From: Verrucomicrobiota bacterium
GTDB lineage: Bacteria > Verrucomicrobiota > Verrucomicrobiia > Chthoniobacterales > UBA10450
Length of the DNA stretch: 8,170 nt
Direction of reading: 5' to 3'
Assembly: GCA_003218815.1 (NCBI GenBank)
Contig: QHON01000011.1
Span: 1 to 8,170, forward strand
The notes beneath the pieces are model-generated. The model was not told the DNA's origin and made no database searches. It saw nothing but the letters and a program-made list of their open reading frames with translations. The translations under genes and the position numbers were made by a program. This document shows positions 1 through 6,590 of this stretch, piece after piece. Positions within the stretch are counted from its first letter, which is position 1. Every line of letters starts with the position of its first letter.

Positions 1-845
1 AGAGTCGTCGGTTGATTCGGCTCCGCCCGATCGGCTTCGTCGACTAGTTTACCAGCAGTCCCGAAATCGCGCCGCCGCAGCGCCTGCTGAGCTTGCTCGA
101 ATTTTGAATGCGCTACGGCCTTTGTTTTTTCCGAGCGCTCGGCGGCCGTCATTAAGGGCAGCGAGGCCCGCGCCTGGCCAGTCGGTTTTTCCAGCCAGCC
201 GACTTCGAACAGCGATTCTGCAAAGAGTTTGTTCAGTTGCGGCGAAAAATTCTTCTCTGCTACTGCCATCCAATCTTTTGCTTCTTTTTCACTCTTGTGT
301 TGGAGCGCGACGGCCGCTTTTACATAGTCTACAGCCGGCGTATCGGGGGTAAGCTCCAGCTTGGCCAGAATGGAATCGACCATGTTCTCCTTTCCTTCGA
401 GCAGGTAAGTCAGGAGAACCTTGTATTGAATGAGCTGCGACGCTTCACTCGCCAGATCAGAGTGGCTGCTCGAAAGGAGCTGTTCAAACCGCTTGCGCGC
501 TTCCGCCCAATCTTTTTTGAGAAACGGAATTTCCGCCAAGTTGAAGCGCGCATTCCAGAACTTAGGATCGATCCGAGCCGCCTCGAGCAGGGCCGCCTCC
601 GCTTTGTCGTAGATGCCTTGCCGCATCAGGATCACGCCGCGCAAATTTTGAGATGGCGCGAGCTCGGGCTGGCGGGCATCGATCGCGTCGAGTTCCTTTA
701 ATGCTTGGGGGAAGTTGTTCGCATCGAAATCGCGGAACGCCTTATTATACATTTCCTCCAGTTCCGTTTTCGTGGGTGCGACATTCTCTGCTGCAAACGA
801 ACTGAGCGCCAACGCTACAACCGCAGTAATTTTTAATATCCTCAT
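1..845 (-). CDS. Exported tetratricopeptide-repeat (TPR) protein, C-terminus beyond the left edge
   Basis: Reading the minus strand from the ATG whose first base is at 845 gives 281 uninterrupted codons to the window edge, so the gene is partial at its 3' end. Residues 1-19 (MRILKITAVVALALSSFAA) form a typical Sec signal peptide, with cleavage likely around residue 18 or 19, so the product is probably periplasmic or outer-membrane associated. The rest is alpha-helical with TPR-like units: about 32-65 (AFRDFDANNFPQALKELDAI), 66-95 (LRGVILMRQGIYDKAEAALL, then ARIDP) and 98-125 (ARFNLAEIPFLKKDWAEARK), with a further degenerate unit near 246-277 (AQQALRRRDFGTAGKLVDEA). TPRs mediate protein-protein contacts; no catalytic motif is visible, so the partner and role are unknown. 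A GAGGAAAG stretch lies about 16 bases before the ATG, rather far for a ribosome binding site. It follows coaX on the same strand after a 142-base gap and may have its own promoter. Confidence 0.85.
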   Translation of the reverse strand, partial: MRILKITAVVALALSSFAAENVAPTKTELEEMYNKAFRDFDANNFPQALKELDAIDARQPELAPSQNLRGVILMRQGIYDKAEAALLEAARIDPKFWNARFNLAEIPFLKKDWAEARKRFEQLLSSSHSDLASEASQLIQYKVLLTYLLEGKENMVDSILAKLELTPDTPAVDYVKAAVALQHKSEKEAKDWMAVAEKNFSPQLNKLFAESLFEVGWLEKPTGQARASLPLMTAAERSEKTKAVAHSKFEQAQQALRRRDFGTAGKLVDEADRAEPNQPTT

Positions 846-987
846 GTAATAACGATAGAAGCTTTCCTCACTGCCAATGACAAGTTCAAATTTCCAATCG
901 ACGACGTGATTTTCAATCTTAGTTCGTCAAAACGGTTCCCGGTACGCCTCAACGACGTTCTAGTCAACAACGGAATAATCTTCCTAG
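846..987. other. Intergenic gap between coaX and the TPR gene
   Basis: This AT-richer stretch separates two minus-strand genes. I found no stem-loop followed by a T-run to serve as a coaX terminator. On the minus strand it contains -35-like hexamers (TTGACT, TTGACG), but none has a convincing -10 box at 16-18 bases. A 7-base direct repeat, CTAGTCA, occurs at 960-966 and 984-990, the second copy covering the coaX stop codon. No RNA gene or small coding frame is evident. Confidence 0.5.
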
Positions 988-1749
988 TCAGGAATTCAGA
1001 TTCGCTACGATCCGTAATCCTTCCAGAGTGAGGTGTGGACAGACTGCGGTGATCTCTGGTAACTGCGCTGCGATGAGTCGCGCATAACCACCTGTGGCCA
1101 CGACGTAAAGCTTCCTCCGCGAAAAGCGCTCCGCTCTGATCCGGGTAAGAATCTCGCGGACCAATCCGCGATACCCAAATACCGCGCCGGACAACATCGC
1201 ATCGATTGTCGATCTTCCGATCGCGCGTCCCGGCTCTTTCAAAGAGAGCTTCGGCAAGAGAGCCGTTCGCTGGTAAAGAAAATTGGTCATCGCCTCGAGC
1301 CCCGGCGCGATTACACCGCCGATGTAGTTGCGGCGAGCGGAAACGATGTCAAAAGTCACCGCCGTGCCGAAGTCCACGACGATGGCGGGACAACCGTAAA
1401 GTGCTGCGACGGCCGCGGCATTCGCCAGGCGGTCGGCTCCGATAGTTTCCGGGGCCGGATAATCAATCCCCACGCCAAGTTTCACGGTCGAATTTAACCA
1501 GAGGACTCTCGTTTTTCCGGCGACCTTCGAAATCGTGCGATTTTTTTTGGGCACCACCGATGAGACGACTACCTTCCGGACCGTTCGCTGTCCTAAGAAT
1601 CGCGAAAACACACTGCTTGAAAGCTTGTTAGTAACGATCCGAACGGGAGTTGAAATCCGCTTTGTCGATGCAAAAACAAGTTTCGTATAGGAGTTGCTGA
1701 TATCGACTAGCAAGTAGTCGAGCGGGCGGGTCAGGATCGGACGAGTCAT
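988..1749 (-). CDS. coaX: Type III pantothenate kinase
   Basis: Catalyses ATP-dependent phosphorylation of pantothenate, the first step of coenzyme A synthesis, in the cytoplasm. The 253-residue length is normal for CoaX. Visible family motifs in order: an N-terminal phosphate loop DISNSYTK (16-23), VVSSVVP (61-67), GADRLANAAA (104-113) with the probable catalytic base Asp106, VDFGTAVTFD (125-134) with the cation-site Asp126, GGVIAPGL (144-151), IGRSTIDAMLSG (177-188), ATGGYA (218-223) and PHLTLEGL (238-245). Type III enzymes belong to the ASKHA superfamily and, by family knowledge, need a monovalent cation and are not inhibited by CoA. One oddity: the usual D-[IV]-G-N-[ST] loop reads DISNS, with Ser at the Gly position. 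The ATG at 1749 is the only sensible start; no clear Shine-Dalgarno precedes it. It is divergent from hemB across 83 bases, which must hold its promoter. The common neighbour birA is not present here. Confidence 0.95.
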   Translation of the reverse strand: MTRPILTRPLDYLLVDISNSYTKLVFASTKRISTPVRIVTNKLSSSVFSRFLGQRTVRKVVVSSVVPKKNRTISKVAGKTRVLWLNSTVKLGVGIDYPAPETIGADRLANAAAVAALYGCPAIVVDFGTAVTFDIVSARRNYIGGVIAPGLEAMTNFLYQRTALLPKLSLKEPGRAIGRSTIDAMLSGAVFGYRGLVREILTRIRAERFSRRKLYVVATGGYARLIAAQLPEITAVCPHLTLEGLRIVANLNS

Positions 1750-1832
1750 ATTGGGCTGCCAAGCAGGCGCTACATGGAACGCTTCTTCCCGTCAAGCTTG
1801 CGGCGTTTAGTCAAACGGGTACGCTTTCGCTC
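1750..1832. promoter_or_regulatory. Divergent coaX/hemB intergenic region (probable promoters)
   Basis: The 83 bases between the divergent starts must carry regulatory signals for both genes unless they lie inside the coding regions. Toward coaX there is a near-consensus -35 hexamer TTGACG (minus strand, 1795-1790), but the -10 region about 17 bases on (around TGTAGC) is weak. Toward hemB, TTGCGG (1798-1803) and TACGCT (1820-1825), 16 bases apart, are only half-matches. No operator palindrome or riboswitch-like structure stands out. The region as a promoter area is inference from layout; the individual boxes are low confidence. Confidence 0.35.
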
Positions 1833-2819
1833 GTGAGAAAATTGGTGCATCGCCCGCGCCGTTTACGGCGTTCCCCAGCTCTGCGAAATCTCGTCCGGGA
1901 GACACGACTAAGCCCATATGATTTCGTCTTGCCGCTTTTTATAAGCGAAAAATTGGAGCGGCGGCAACCGATCGCGAGCATGCCGGGCGTTTTTCAGCTT
2001 TCCCTGAAGGAAATTGTCGATGACGCCCAGCGCGCCCAGGATGTCGGCCTGCAAGCGGTCCTGCTTTTTGGAATTCCGGAGAGAAAAGACGAACAGGCAA
2101 GCAGTGCATACGCAGAAAACGGGGTCGTTCAGAAGGCGCTACAAGCCATCAAAGGAAAATGCCCGGGTCTCATCGCAATCACTGATGTCTGTTTGTGCGA
2201 ATATATGAGCCACGGGCACTGCGGCGTAACGCGAGTCGATGGCGACCACTTCCACGTACTCAATGATGAAACTGTCGAGCTTTTGATTAAAACTGCACTT
2301 TCTCATGCCGCGGCCGGCGCGGACCTGGTCGCACCCAGTGATATGATGGACGGCAGGATCGGCGCTATTCGCAACGCGCTCGATGCCGGCGGCTTCGATC
2401 AAACTGGGATTATGAGTTATGCGGCCAAATTTGCGTCGGCTTTTTACGGTCCGTTTCGTGAGGCAGCCGAGAGCCCTCCGCAATTTGGCGATCGTCGTTC
2501 CTACCAATTGGATTACGCCAACGCGGACGAAGCGCTGCGTGAGGTGGCTCTGGATATCGACGAAGGGGCGGACATCGTGATGGTGAAACCCGCCTTGCCG
2601 TACATCGACATCTTATGGCGAGTACATGAGCGCTTTAAAAAGCCGACCGCGGCTTATCATGTGAGCGGTGAGTACGCAATGCTCAAAGCAGCCGCCGAAA
2701 AAGGGATTGTTGAGGAACGCGTCGCTGTTATCGAGATCATGACTGCGCTCCGGCGCGCCGGGGCAGACATCATCATTACTTATTGGGCGCGCGAGCTCGC
2801 GAAATGGCTGCGGGAGTAA
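1833..2819 (+). CDS. hemB: Delta-aminolevulinic acid dehydratase (porphobilinogen synthase)
   Basis: Condenses two 5-aminolevulinate molecules to porphobilinogen, the first common step to haem and other tetrapyrroles, in the cytoplasm. At 328 residues it is full length. The N-terminus has the classic RPRRLRRSPALRNLVRETRL arm, then FVLPLFISE. Schiff-base lysines are Lys199 (SYAAKFASAFYGPFR) and Lys252 (VMVKPALPYID). The metal-site segment DVCLCEYMSHGHCG keeps all three cysteines (120, 122, 130), so this is the zinc-binding type rather than the Asp-containing magnesium type. APSDMMDGRIGAIR (167-180) is the conserved substrate-site block. The RRSYQLDYAN segment (221-230) carries Tyr where many homologues have Pro; Glu237 in REVALDIDEGAD could belong to the allosteric magnesium site. 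Translation starts at GTG, chosen because the conserved arm begins directly after it; no Shine-Dalgarno is evident. Its last codons overlap the next gene. Confidence 0.97.
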   Translation: MRKLVHRPRRLRRSPALRNLVRETRLSPYDFVLPLFISEKLERRQPIASMPGVFQLSLKEIVDDAQRAQDVGLQAVLLFGIPERKDEQASSAYAENGVVQKALQAIKGKCPGLIAITDVCLCEYMSHGHCGVTRVDGDHFHVLNDETVELLIKTALSHAAAGADLVAPSDMMDGRIGAIRNALDAGGFDQTGIMSYAAKFASAFYGPFREAAESPPQFGDRRSYQLDYANADEALREVALDIDEGADIVMVKPALPYIDILWRVHERFKKPTAAYHVSGEYAMLKAAAEKGIVEERVAVIEIMTALRRAGADIIITYWARELAKWLRE

Positions 2820-3532
2820 CTAACGCCCACGGCGAAACCGCGAGGCATTCCCGGCTCAAGCGTCTCGCTTTCCTCTGGGCTCAAGCACATGGCTATTCCG
2901 CTTGCGCAATGGAAGTGACCTTACCTCAATGTCGGTATCGCGCCGATGTGGCTGCCTATCGGCCACAGCCGAAAAAGATTGGATCGACGGCAATCTTTGA
3001 ATGCAAGCAAGCGCTTTGCGATTTGCGACGGGACAACTGCCATAGTAATACCGCACGCCAGCGCCTCGAGGCCCTTTGCCACCGGCGCCAAATTCTCGAA
3101 ACGCGCTTGCGTGTCCATTACCCGAATTTGCGGAACGGTGATTCGCTATTTCCTGAATTCGACTCGCACGATTTCACCGCGATCGGTCACCGAGGTTATG
3201 CGCGAGTCTTGTGCGAGCTGAAAGCGCAGCAAAATCGCCTCTATGACTGCACCAAGTTCGACAAACTAATTCGCTACCACTGCGCAAATTTATATCTTCT
3301 GGTCCTCCCCATGGAGTTATTCCGTGATTCGGAAGTCCCGGTCGGATGGGGCGCTCTTGTGGAATCCGATGGTACACTTACACTCATGCGGAGGCCGGTT
3401 TGGCAGGAAACAACGCCGGAAAATCGAATTCGCTTTTTGCAGCGAATCGCTGCGGCTGGGACGCGAGCATTCAATCGACAATTGGAAATCACGTTCGACG
3501 AGATAGTGGCCGCAGATTGTCGATCTTTCTAG
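2804..3532 (+). CDS. PD-(D/E)XK nuclease-like protein, MmcB-like
   Basis: A 242-residue protein that I assign by motif to the PD-(D/E)XK fold. Helix HSRLKRLAFLWAQAHGY (15-31) precedes Glu37 (MEVTLP), then RYRADVAAY (44-52) with Asp48, then IFECKQALCDLRRDN (64-78) with the E66-x-K68 pair. This E...RaD...E-x-K-s-x-x-D-l-x-x-D order, followed late by KFDKLIRYHCANLYLLVLP (151-169) and VGWGALVESDGTLTLMRRP (180-198), resembles the MmcB family of DNA-repair-associated proteins. Between the E-x-K strand and the KFDKLIRY helix there are about 60 residues more than I expect for MmcB. Ten cysteines are present (34, 43, 67, 72, 79, 92, 137, 149, 160, 239). The ATG at 2804 overlaps hemB by 16 bases; an upstream TTG at 2783 is possible but adds nothing conserved. 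The overlap suggests co-transcription and translational coupling with hemB. Nuclease activity and DNA-repair role are inference. Confidence 0.7.
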   Translation: MAAGVTNAHGETARHSRLKRLAFLWAQAHGYSACAMEVTLPQCRYRADVAAYRPQPKKIGSTAIFECKQALCDLRRDNCHSNTARQRLEALCHRRQILETRLRVHYPNLRNGDSLFPEFDSHDFTAIGHRGYARVLCELKAQQNRLYDCTKFDKLIRYHCANLYLLVLPMELFRDSEVPVGWGALVESDGTLTLMRRPVWQETTPENRIRFLQRIAAAGTRAFNRQLEITFDEIVAADCRSF

Positions 3533-5082
3533 GAGATCCCGGTCTTCTGGGAAATGGGCACGAGTAAATTGTGCCCGGTCATTTCCTTTGGCTGCGGCAA
3601 TCCGAGCAAAAATAAGAGTGTTGGTGCGACATCGGCGAGGATTCCGTCGCGGAGACGAAACTTTTGCGCGTCTTTGGCGACATAGATACAATGCACAAGA
3701 TATTTGGTGTGCGCAGTGTTGGGTGAGCCGTCGGCGTTGCGCATCTGCTCGCAATTTCCGTGGTCGGCTGTGACGAGGCATTTGCCATCGAGCTCGAGAA
3801 GTTTGGAGACGATGCGGCCGATACATTCGTCCACCGTTTCCACCGCCTTGATTCCGGCATCGAGAACGCCGGTGTGCCCGACCATATCCGGATTGGCAAA
3901 GTTAAGAATAATCAGATCGTAATTTGCCATGCGCGCGAGGACCTCGTCGGTCACTTCGCGTCCGCTCATTTCCGGCTGCAGATCGTAGGTCGCAACCTTT
4001 GGCGACGGGACAAGTTTTCGGTCTTCGCCGGGGAAAGGGCGCTCGATTCCACCGTTAAAAAAGTAAGTCACGTGGGCGTATTTTTCTGTCTCCGCGATGC
4101 GCAGTTGCGATTTGCCAGCTACGCTCACGACTTCGCCTAAGATGTGGGCGAGCTCCATGGGCTGAAAAATGAAGGGGGAAGAATAGGTCACATCGTATTG
4201 CGCGAGAGTGACGAAATGAACTTCGGGCCACACTTCGCGATCGAAGCCATCGAAATCCTTGAGCAAAAAGGCTTGCGACAATTGTCGCGCGCGATCGGCG
4301 CGGAAGTTGAAAAACAAAACAGAATCGCCATCCCGCACGCGTTGCTCATCCGCATAAGAAAAAATAAGCGGCGGCATAAATTCGTCGGTCTTGCCAAGCG
4401 AGTATTGCCGACCAACCGCTGCGGAGGGAGATGATTTGCAGAGCTCGCCACGACCTAGAACAATTGCGTCCCAAGCTCTTTTCGTGCGGTCCCACCGTCG
4501 GTCGCGATCCATTGCAAAGTAACGGCCCACAACCGTCACGATCTTGGCGCCGCTCTTCTCGAGCTCCTGGGTGCAAGTTTTTAAATAGCCTGCTCCACCC
4601 GTCGGGGAGGTATCCCGTCCGTCAGTGAAAGCGTGAACGAAGATTTCCTTGACGCCCGCTTCCCTGGCCGCGTTTGCGAGTGCAATAAGATGTAAGTAGT
4701 GGCTGTGAACACCGCCGTCGGAAACGAGCCCGAGCAAATGAAGGCGGTGGCCGTGCGCACCAGCGAGCGCCTCCTGCAGCACTTGGTTGCGCGCCAATTC
4801 GCCGTCCGCGATCGCTTTGTTAATTCGGGTCAGGTCTTGATAAACAATCCTCCCGGCACCCAAGTTAAGATGTCCAACTTCCGAATTGCCCATTTGCCCA
4901 TCCGGCAAACCGACATCGGCTCCGCTGGCGCTCAATTTACCGCCTGGATAATCCCGGTAGAGCGTGTCGTGAAACGGCGTCCGCGCGAGAAGCGTTGCGT
5001 CTCCATTTTCTTCGCGCTTCTCCCGACCGCCGGGATTAATGCCCCAACCATCCCGAATGATGAGCATGACTGGGTCCGGCAT
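3529..5082 (-). CDS. gpmI: 2,3-bisphosphoglycerate-independent phosphoglycerate mutase
   Basis: Interconverts 3- and 2-phosphoglycerate in glycolysis and gluconeogenesis; a dimetal (usually Mn) alkaline-phosphatase-superfamily enzyme of the cytoplasm. Starting at the ATG at 5082 gives 517 residues, matching the usual 510-515, and puts MPDPVMLIIRDGWG at the N-terminus as expected. A TTG at 5139 would add 19 residues without family similarity. Key residues are intact: Asp11 (RDGWG), nucleophile Ser67 in GQMGNSEVGHLNLGAGR, His126 (DGGVHSH), HAFTDGRDTSP near 150-160, GRYFAMDRDRRWDR near 186-199, NFRADRARQL near 259-268, Lys334 (ETEKYAHVTYF), Asp399 and His403 (NPDMVGHTG), Asp440-His441 (TADHGN) and His458 (AHT). 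The 'LIIRDGWG' opening has Arg where many have Leu. It converges with the nuclease gene, their stop codons interlocking at CTAG, and is divergent from the phosphatase-like gene across 65 bases. No strong Shine-Dalgarno precedes the ATG. Confidence 0.96.
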   Translation of the reverse strand: MPDPVMLIIRDGWGINPGGREKREENGDATLLARTPFHDTLYRDYPGGKLSASGADVGLPDGQMGNSEVGHLNLGAGRIVYQDLTRINKAIADGELARNQVLQEALAGAHGHRLHLLGLVSDGGVHSHYLHLIALANAAREAGVKEIFVHAFTDGRDTSPTGGAGYLKTCTQELEKSGAKIVTVVGRYFAMDRDRRWDRTKRAWDAIVLGRGELCKSSPSAAVGRQYSLGKTDEFMPPLIFSYADEQRVRDGDSVLFFNFRADRARQLSQAFLLKDFDGFDREVWPEVHFVTLAQYDVTYSSPFIFQPMELAHILGEVVSVAGKSQLRIAETEKYAHVTYFFNGGIERPFPGEDRKLVPSPKVATYDLQPEMSGREVTDEVLARMANYDLIILNFANPDMVGHTGVLDAGIKAVETVDECIGRIVSKLLELDGKCLVTADHGNCEQMRNADGSPNTAHTKYLVHCIYVAKDAQKFRLRDGILADVAPTLLFLLGLPQPKEMTGHNLLVPISQKTGIS

Positions 5083-5137
5083 ATGTGGCGCACTTTGCCG
5101 ATGATTAGGAACGTCGACAAGCGGTTCTTTCGTTGAC

Positions 5138-5141
5138 AAGG
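5138..5141 (+). promoter_or_regulatory. Ribosome binding site deciding the phosphatase-like start
   Basis: AAGG lies 6 bases before the ATG at 5148. This is one of the few well-spaced Shine-Dalgarno-like matches in the window and favours that ATG over the in-frame TTG at 5133, which would overlap this site and add only five residues. A GTG at 5169 is a second, less likely alternative. Confidence 0.4.
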
Positions 5142-5147
5142 CAAAGG

Positions 5148-6542
5148 ATGCGCGCCTACATCGCCCTCGTGAAATGGCGCAATCAGTTGCTCGCGCTTTT
5201 TTGTCTCCTTGCGTTCGCCGGGCTTGGTGTTCTTTACTTTCAGCACTGGGTCATTCGGAAGCCTTTCGGAATTATCTTGTTTATCGGAGAGGGACTTGCT
5301 CCAGGCCGTTTGGCACCGACACGCGCCTATGCCGGCGGGGCAGGTGGACACCTGAGCCTCGATTCGATGACTCATCTGGCTTTGCTGACCAATTCCTCGA
5401 AAGATTTCGCCGCTCCGGACCAGGCTGCCGCCGCAACCGCGCTTGCGACCGGAGTGAGAGTGACCAATCGCGTGATCGCGATCAACGGCGACGGGAAACC
5501 AATCACGAGCATCGTTGAATTAGCGCGGGAAAATCGACGGGCGACTGGTCTTGTAACGGATGTGAAAGTGACCGACGCAACCAACGCGGCTTTTTATGCG
5601 CATCCGGTTGATCCAAACGACGTCGACAGCATTGCAGCTGAATTTGTCGATGGCGGAAAGATCGACATCGCAATGGGCGGCGGAGCGGCGCAGTTTCTCC
5701 CCAGCGCAAAGGGCGGAGAGAGACAGGACGGACGCGATCTTTTACTCGAGTTGCGTCGCAACGGCTTCGACATCGTTCGTACGCGGGCCGAACTTGAAGC
5801 GATTCCCGCGTGGCGCCGGCCGAAACTCTTCGGTGCCTTTAGCAATATCGAACTCGCGTTCGCGAACCAGATGGAAGAGCGCAGCCAGCAACCGAGTCTT
5901 TCCGATATGGTGCGTCGAGCGATTGAATTACTTCAGTACAACGCTGGCGGATACTTGCTCGTCGTCGATGCAGGACTGATGCGCAAAGCAGCGGAGGAAA
6001 ACAACGGGGAAAGAACGCTTAGCGAAACAGTAGAATTAGACCGCGCGGTTTCCGTTGCGCGACGCTATGCCGGCCAAAGATCGACAATCGTTGTCTGCGG
6101 AGATGCCGCTATTGGCGGGTTGAGCTTAAATGGTTTCCCTTTCCGCAAAGACAGCGGAATTGCGTTACTTGGACTTAATTCCGCCGGACAGCCATGGATT
6201 ACCTGGGCAACTGGTCCGAACGGCACAAAGTCATACGGCGCGGCGAAAATACCTGGCAAACTAAACGGGAATCAGAGCAATCAACTAAAGGCAGAACAGA
6301 TCGAGCCGGCTGCGTTCTACGCCAAACCGGCGCTTGGCACAGTTGAAGACGTCGTTGCATTTGGCAGCGGCTCCTTCGCGACGAACTTTAGCCACCGCAG
6401 TAATTCCTGCTGTGCCTTACAGCCGCTCGACAAAATCGCACCGGCGTGGCAAGCCGAGCGCGGTCGCGATGGTTCACAATTTTATTTTACCTTCACACAG
6501 CATTCCCGAGTTGGGCGCTTAAACAAGGAGGCTATCTCGTAG
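5148..6542 (+). CDS. Membrane-anchored alkaline phosphatase-like protein, probably catalytically dead
   Basis: A 464-residue protein with the PhoA-type alkaline phosphatase layout. Residues 13-31 form one hydrophobic segment after a basic N-terminus (R2, K9, R11), with no clear cleavage site or lipobox, so it is probably an inner-membrane anchor with the domain outside. Family landmarks follow in order: GIILFIGEGLAPG (41-53), HLSLDSMTHLALLT (68-81), APDQAAAATALATGV (89-103), TGLVTDVKVTDATNAAFYAH (133-152), IDIAMGGGA (172-180), LLVVDAGLMRK (270-280), STIVVCGDAAIGGL (312-325), WITWATGPNG (350-359) and ALGTVEDVVAFGSG (395-408). Compared with E. coli PhoA from memory, the nucleophile Ser102 is Gln92, Asp51 is Glu48, Glu322 is Asp274, Asp327 is Arg279, His331 is Glu283, His370 is Ala320 and His412 is Gly397; Asp153, Thr155 and Asp369 equivalents remain. 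The frame is intact over full length, arguing for a maintained pseudoenzyme rather than a decaying gene. The next gene starts 48 bases on, same strand. Confidence 0.85.
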   Translation: MRAYIALVKWRNQLLALFCLLAFAGLGVLYFQHWVIRKPFGIILFIGEGLAPGRLAPTRAYAGGAGGHLSLDSMTHLALLTNSSKDFAAPDQAAAATALATGVRVTNRVIAINGDGKPITSIVELARENRRATGLVTDVKVTDATNAAFYAHPVDPNDVDSIAAEFVDGGKIDIAMGGGAAQFLPSAKGGERQDGRDLLLELRRNGFDIVRTRAELEAIPAWRRPKLFGAFSNIELAFANQMEERSQQPSLSDMVRRAIELLQYNAGGYLLVVDAGLMRKAAEENNGERTLSETVELDRAVSVARRYAGQRSTIVVCGDAAIGGLSLNGFPFRKDSGIALLGLNSAGQPWITWATGPNGTKSYGAAKIPGKLNGNQSNQLKAEQIEPAAFYAKPALGTVEDVVAFGSGSFATNFSHRSNSCCALQPLDKIAPAWQAERGRDGSQFYFTFTQHSRVGRLNKEAIS

Positions 6543-6590
6543 AGGATCGTTGATTTTCGCGCCGAGTTAAGGAAAACTTACCCGTCAACT

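Noticed and set aside
237..701. Plus-strand open frame of 154 codons opposite the TPR gene
   Set aside because: It is antisense to a minus-strand frame with a clear signal peptide and TPR units running through the whole interval, so it is a shadow frame with no domain features.
960..990. Direct repeat CTAGTCA at 960-966 and 984-990
   Set aside because: Only 7 bases and two copies; one copy overlaps the coaX stop codon. Not distinguishable from chance.
3537..3552. Small hairpin TCCCGG-TCTT-CTGGGA just after the nuclease stop codon, a candidate terminator
   Set aside because: The stem is only 6 pairs with one G-T pair and no T-run follows on the plus strand. It also lies inside the last gpmI codons, so chance is likely.
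5083..5139. N-terminal extension of gpmI from the TTG at 5139
   Set aside because: The extra 19 residues have no family similarity, no Shine-Dalgarno precedes the TTG, and the ATG at 5082 gives the canonical N-terminus and usual length.
5133..5162. Perfect -35 hexamer TTGACA at 5133-5138 with TACATC 18 bases later
   Set aside because: The -10 match is poor and the transcript would start inside the phosphatase-like gene, about at codon 8 (GTG at 5169). It would require a leaderless later start, for which there is no other support.
6525..6531. AAGGAGG, a perfect anti-Shine-Dalgarno complement, at the end of the phosphatase-like gene
   Set aside because: No ATG or GTG follows at normal spacing. 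A TTG at 6550 opens only a six-codon frame, and the next gene's ATG is 59 bases away.
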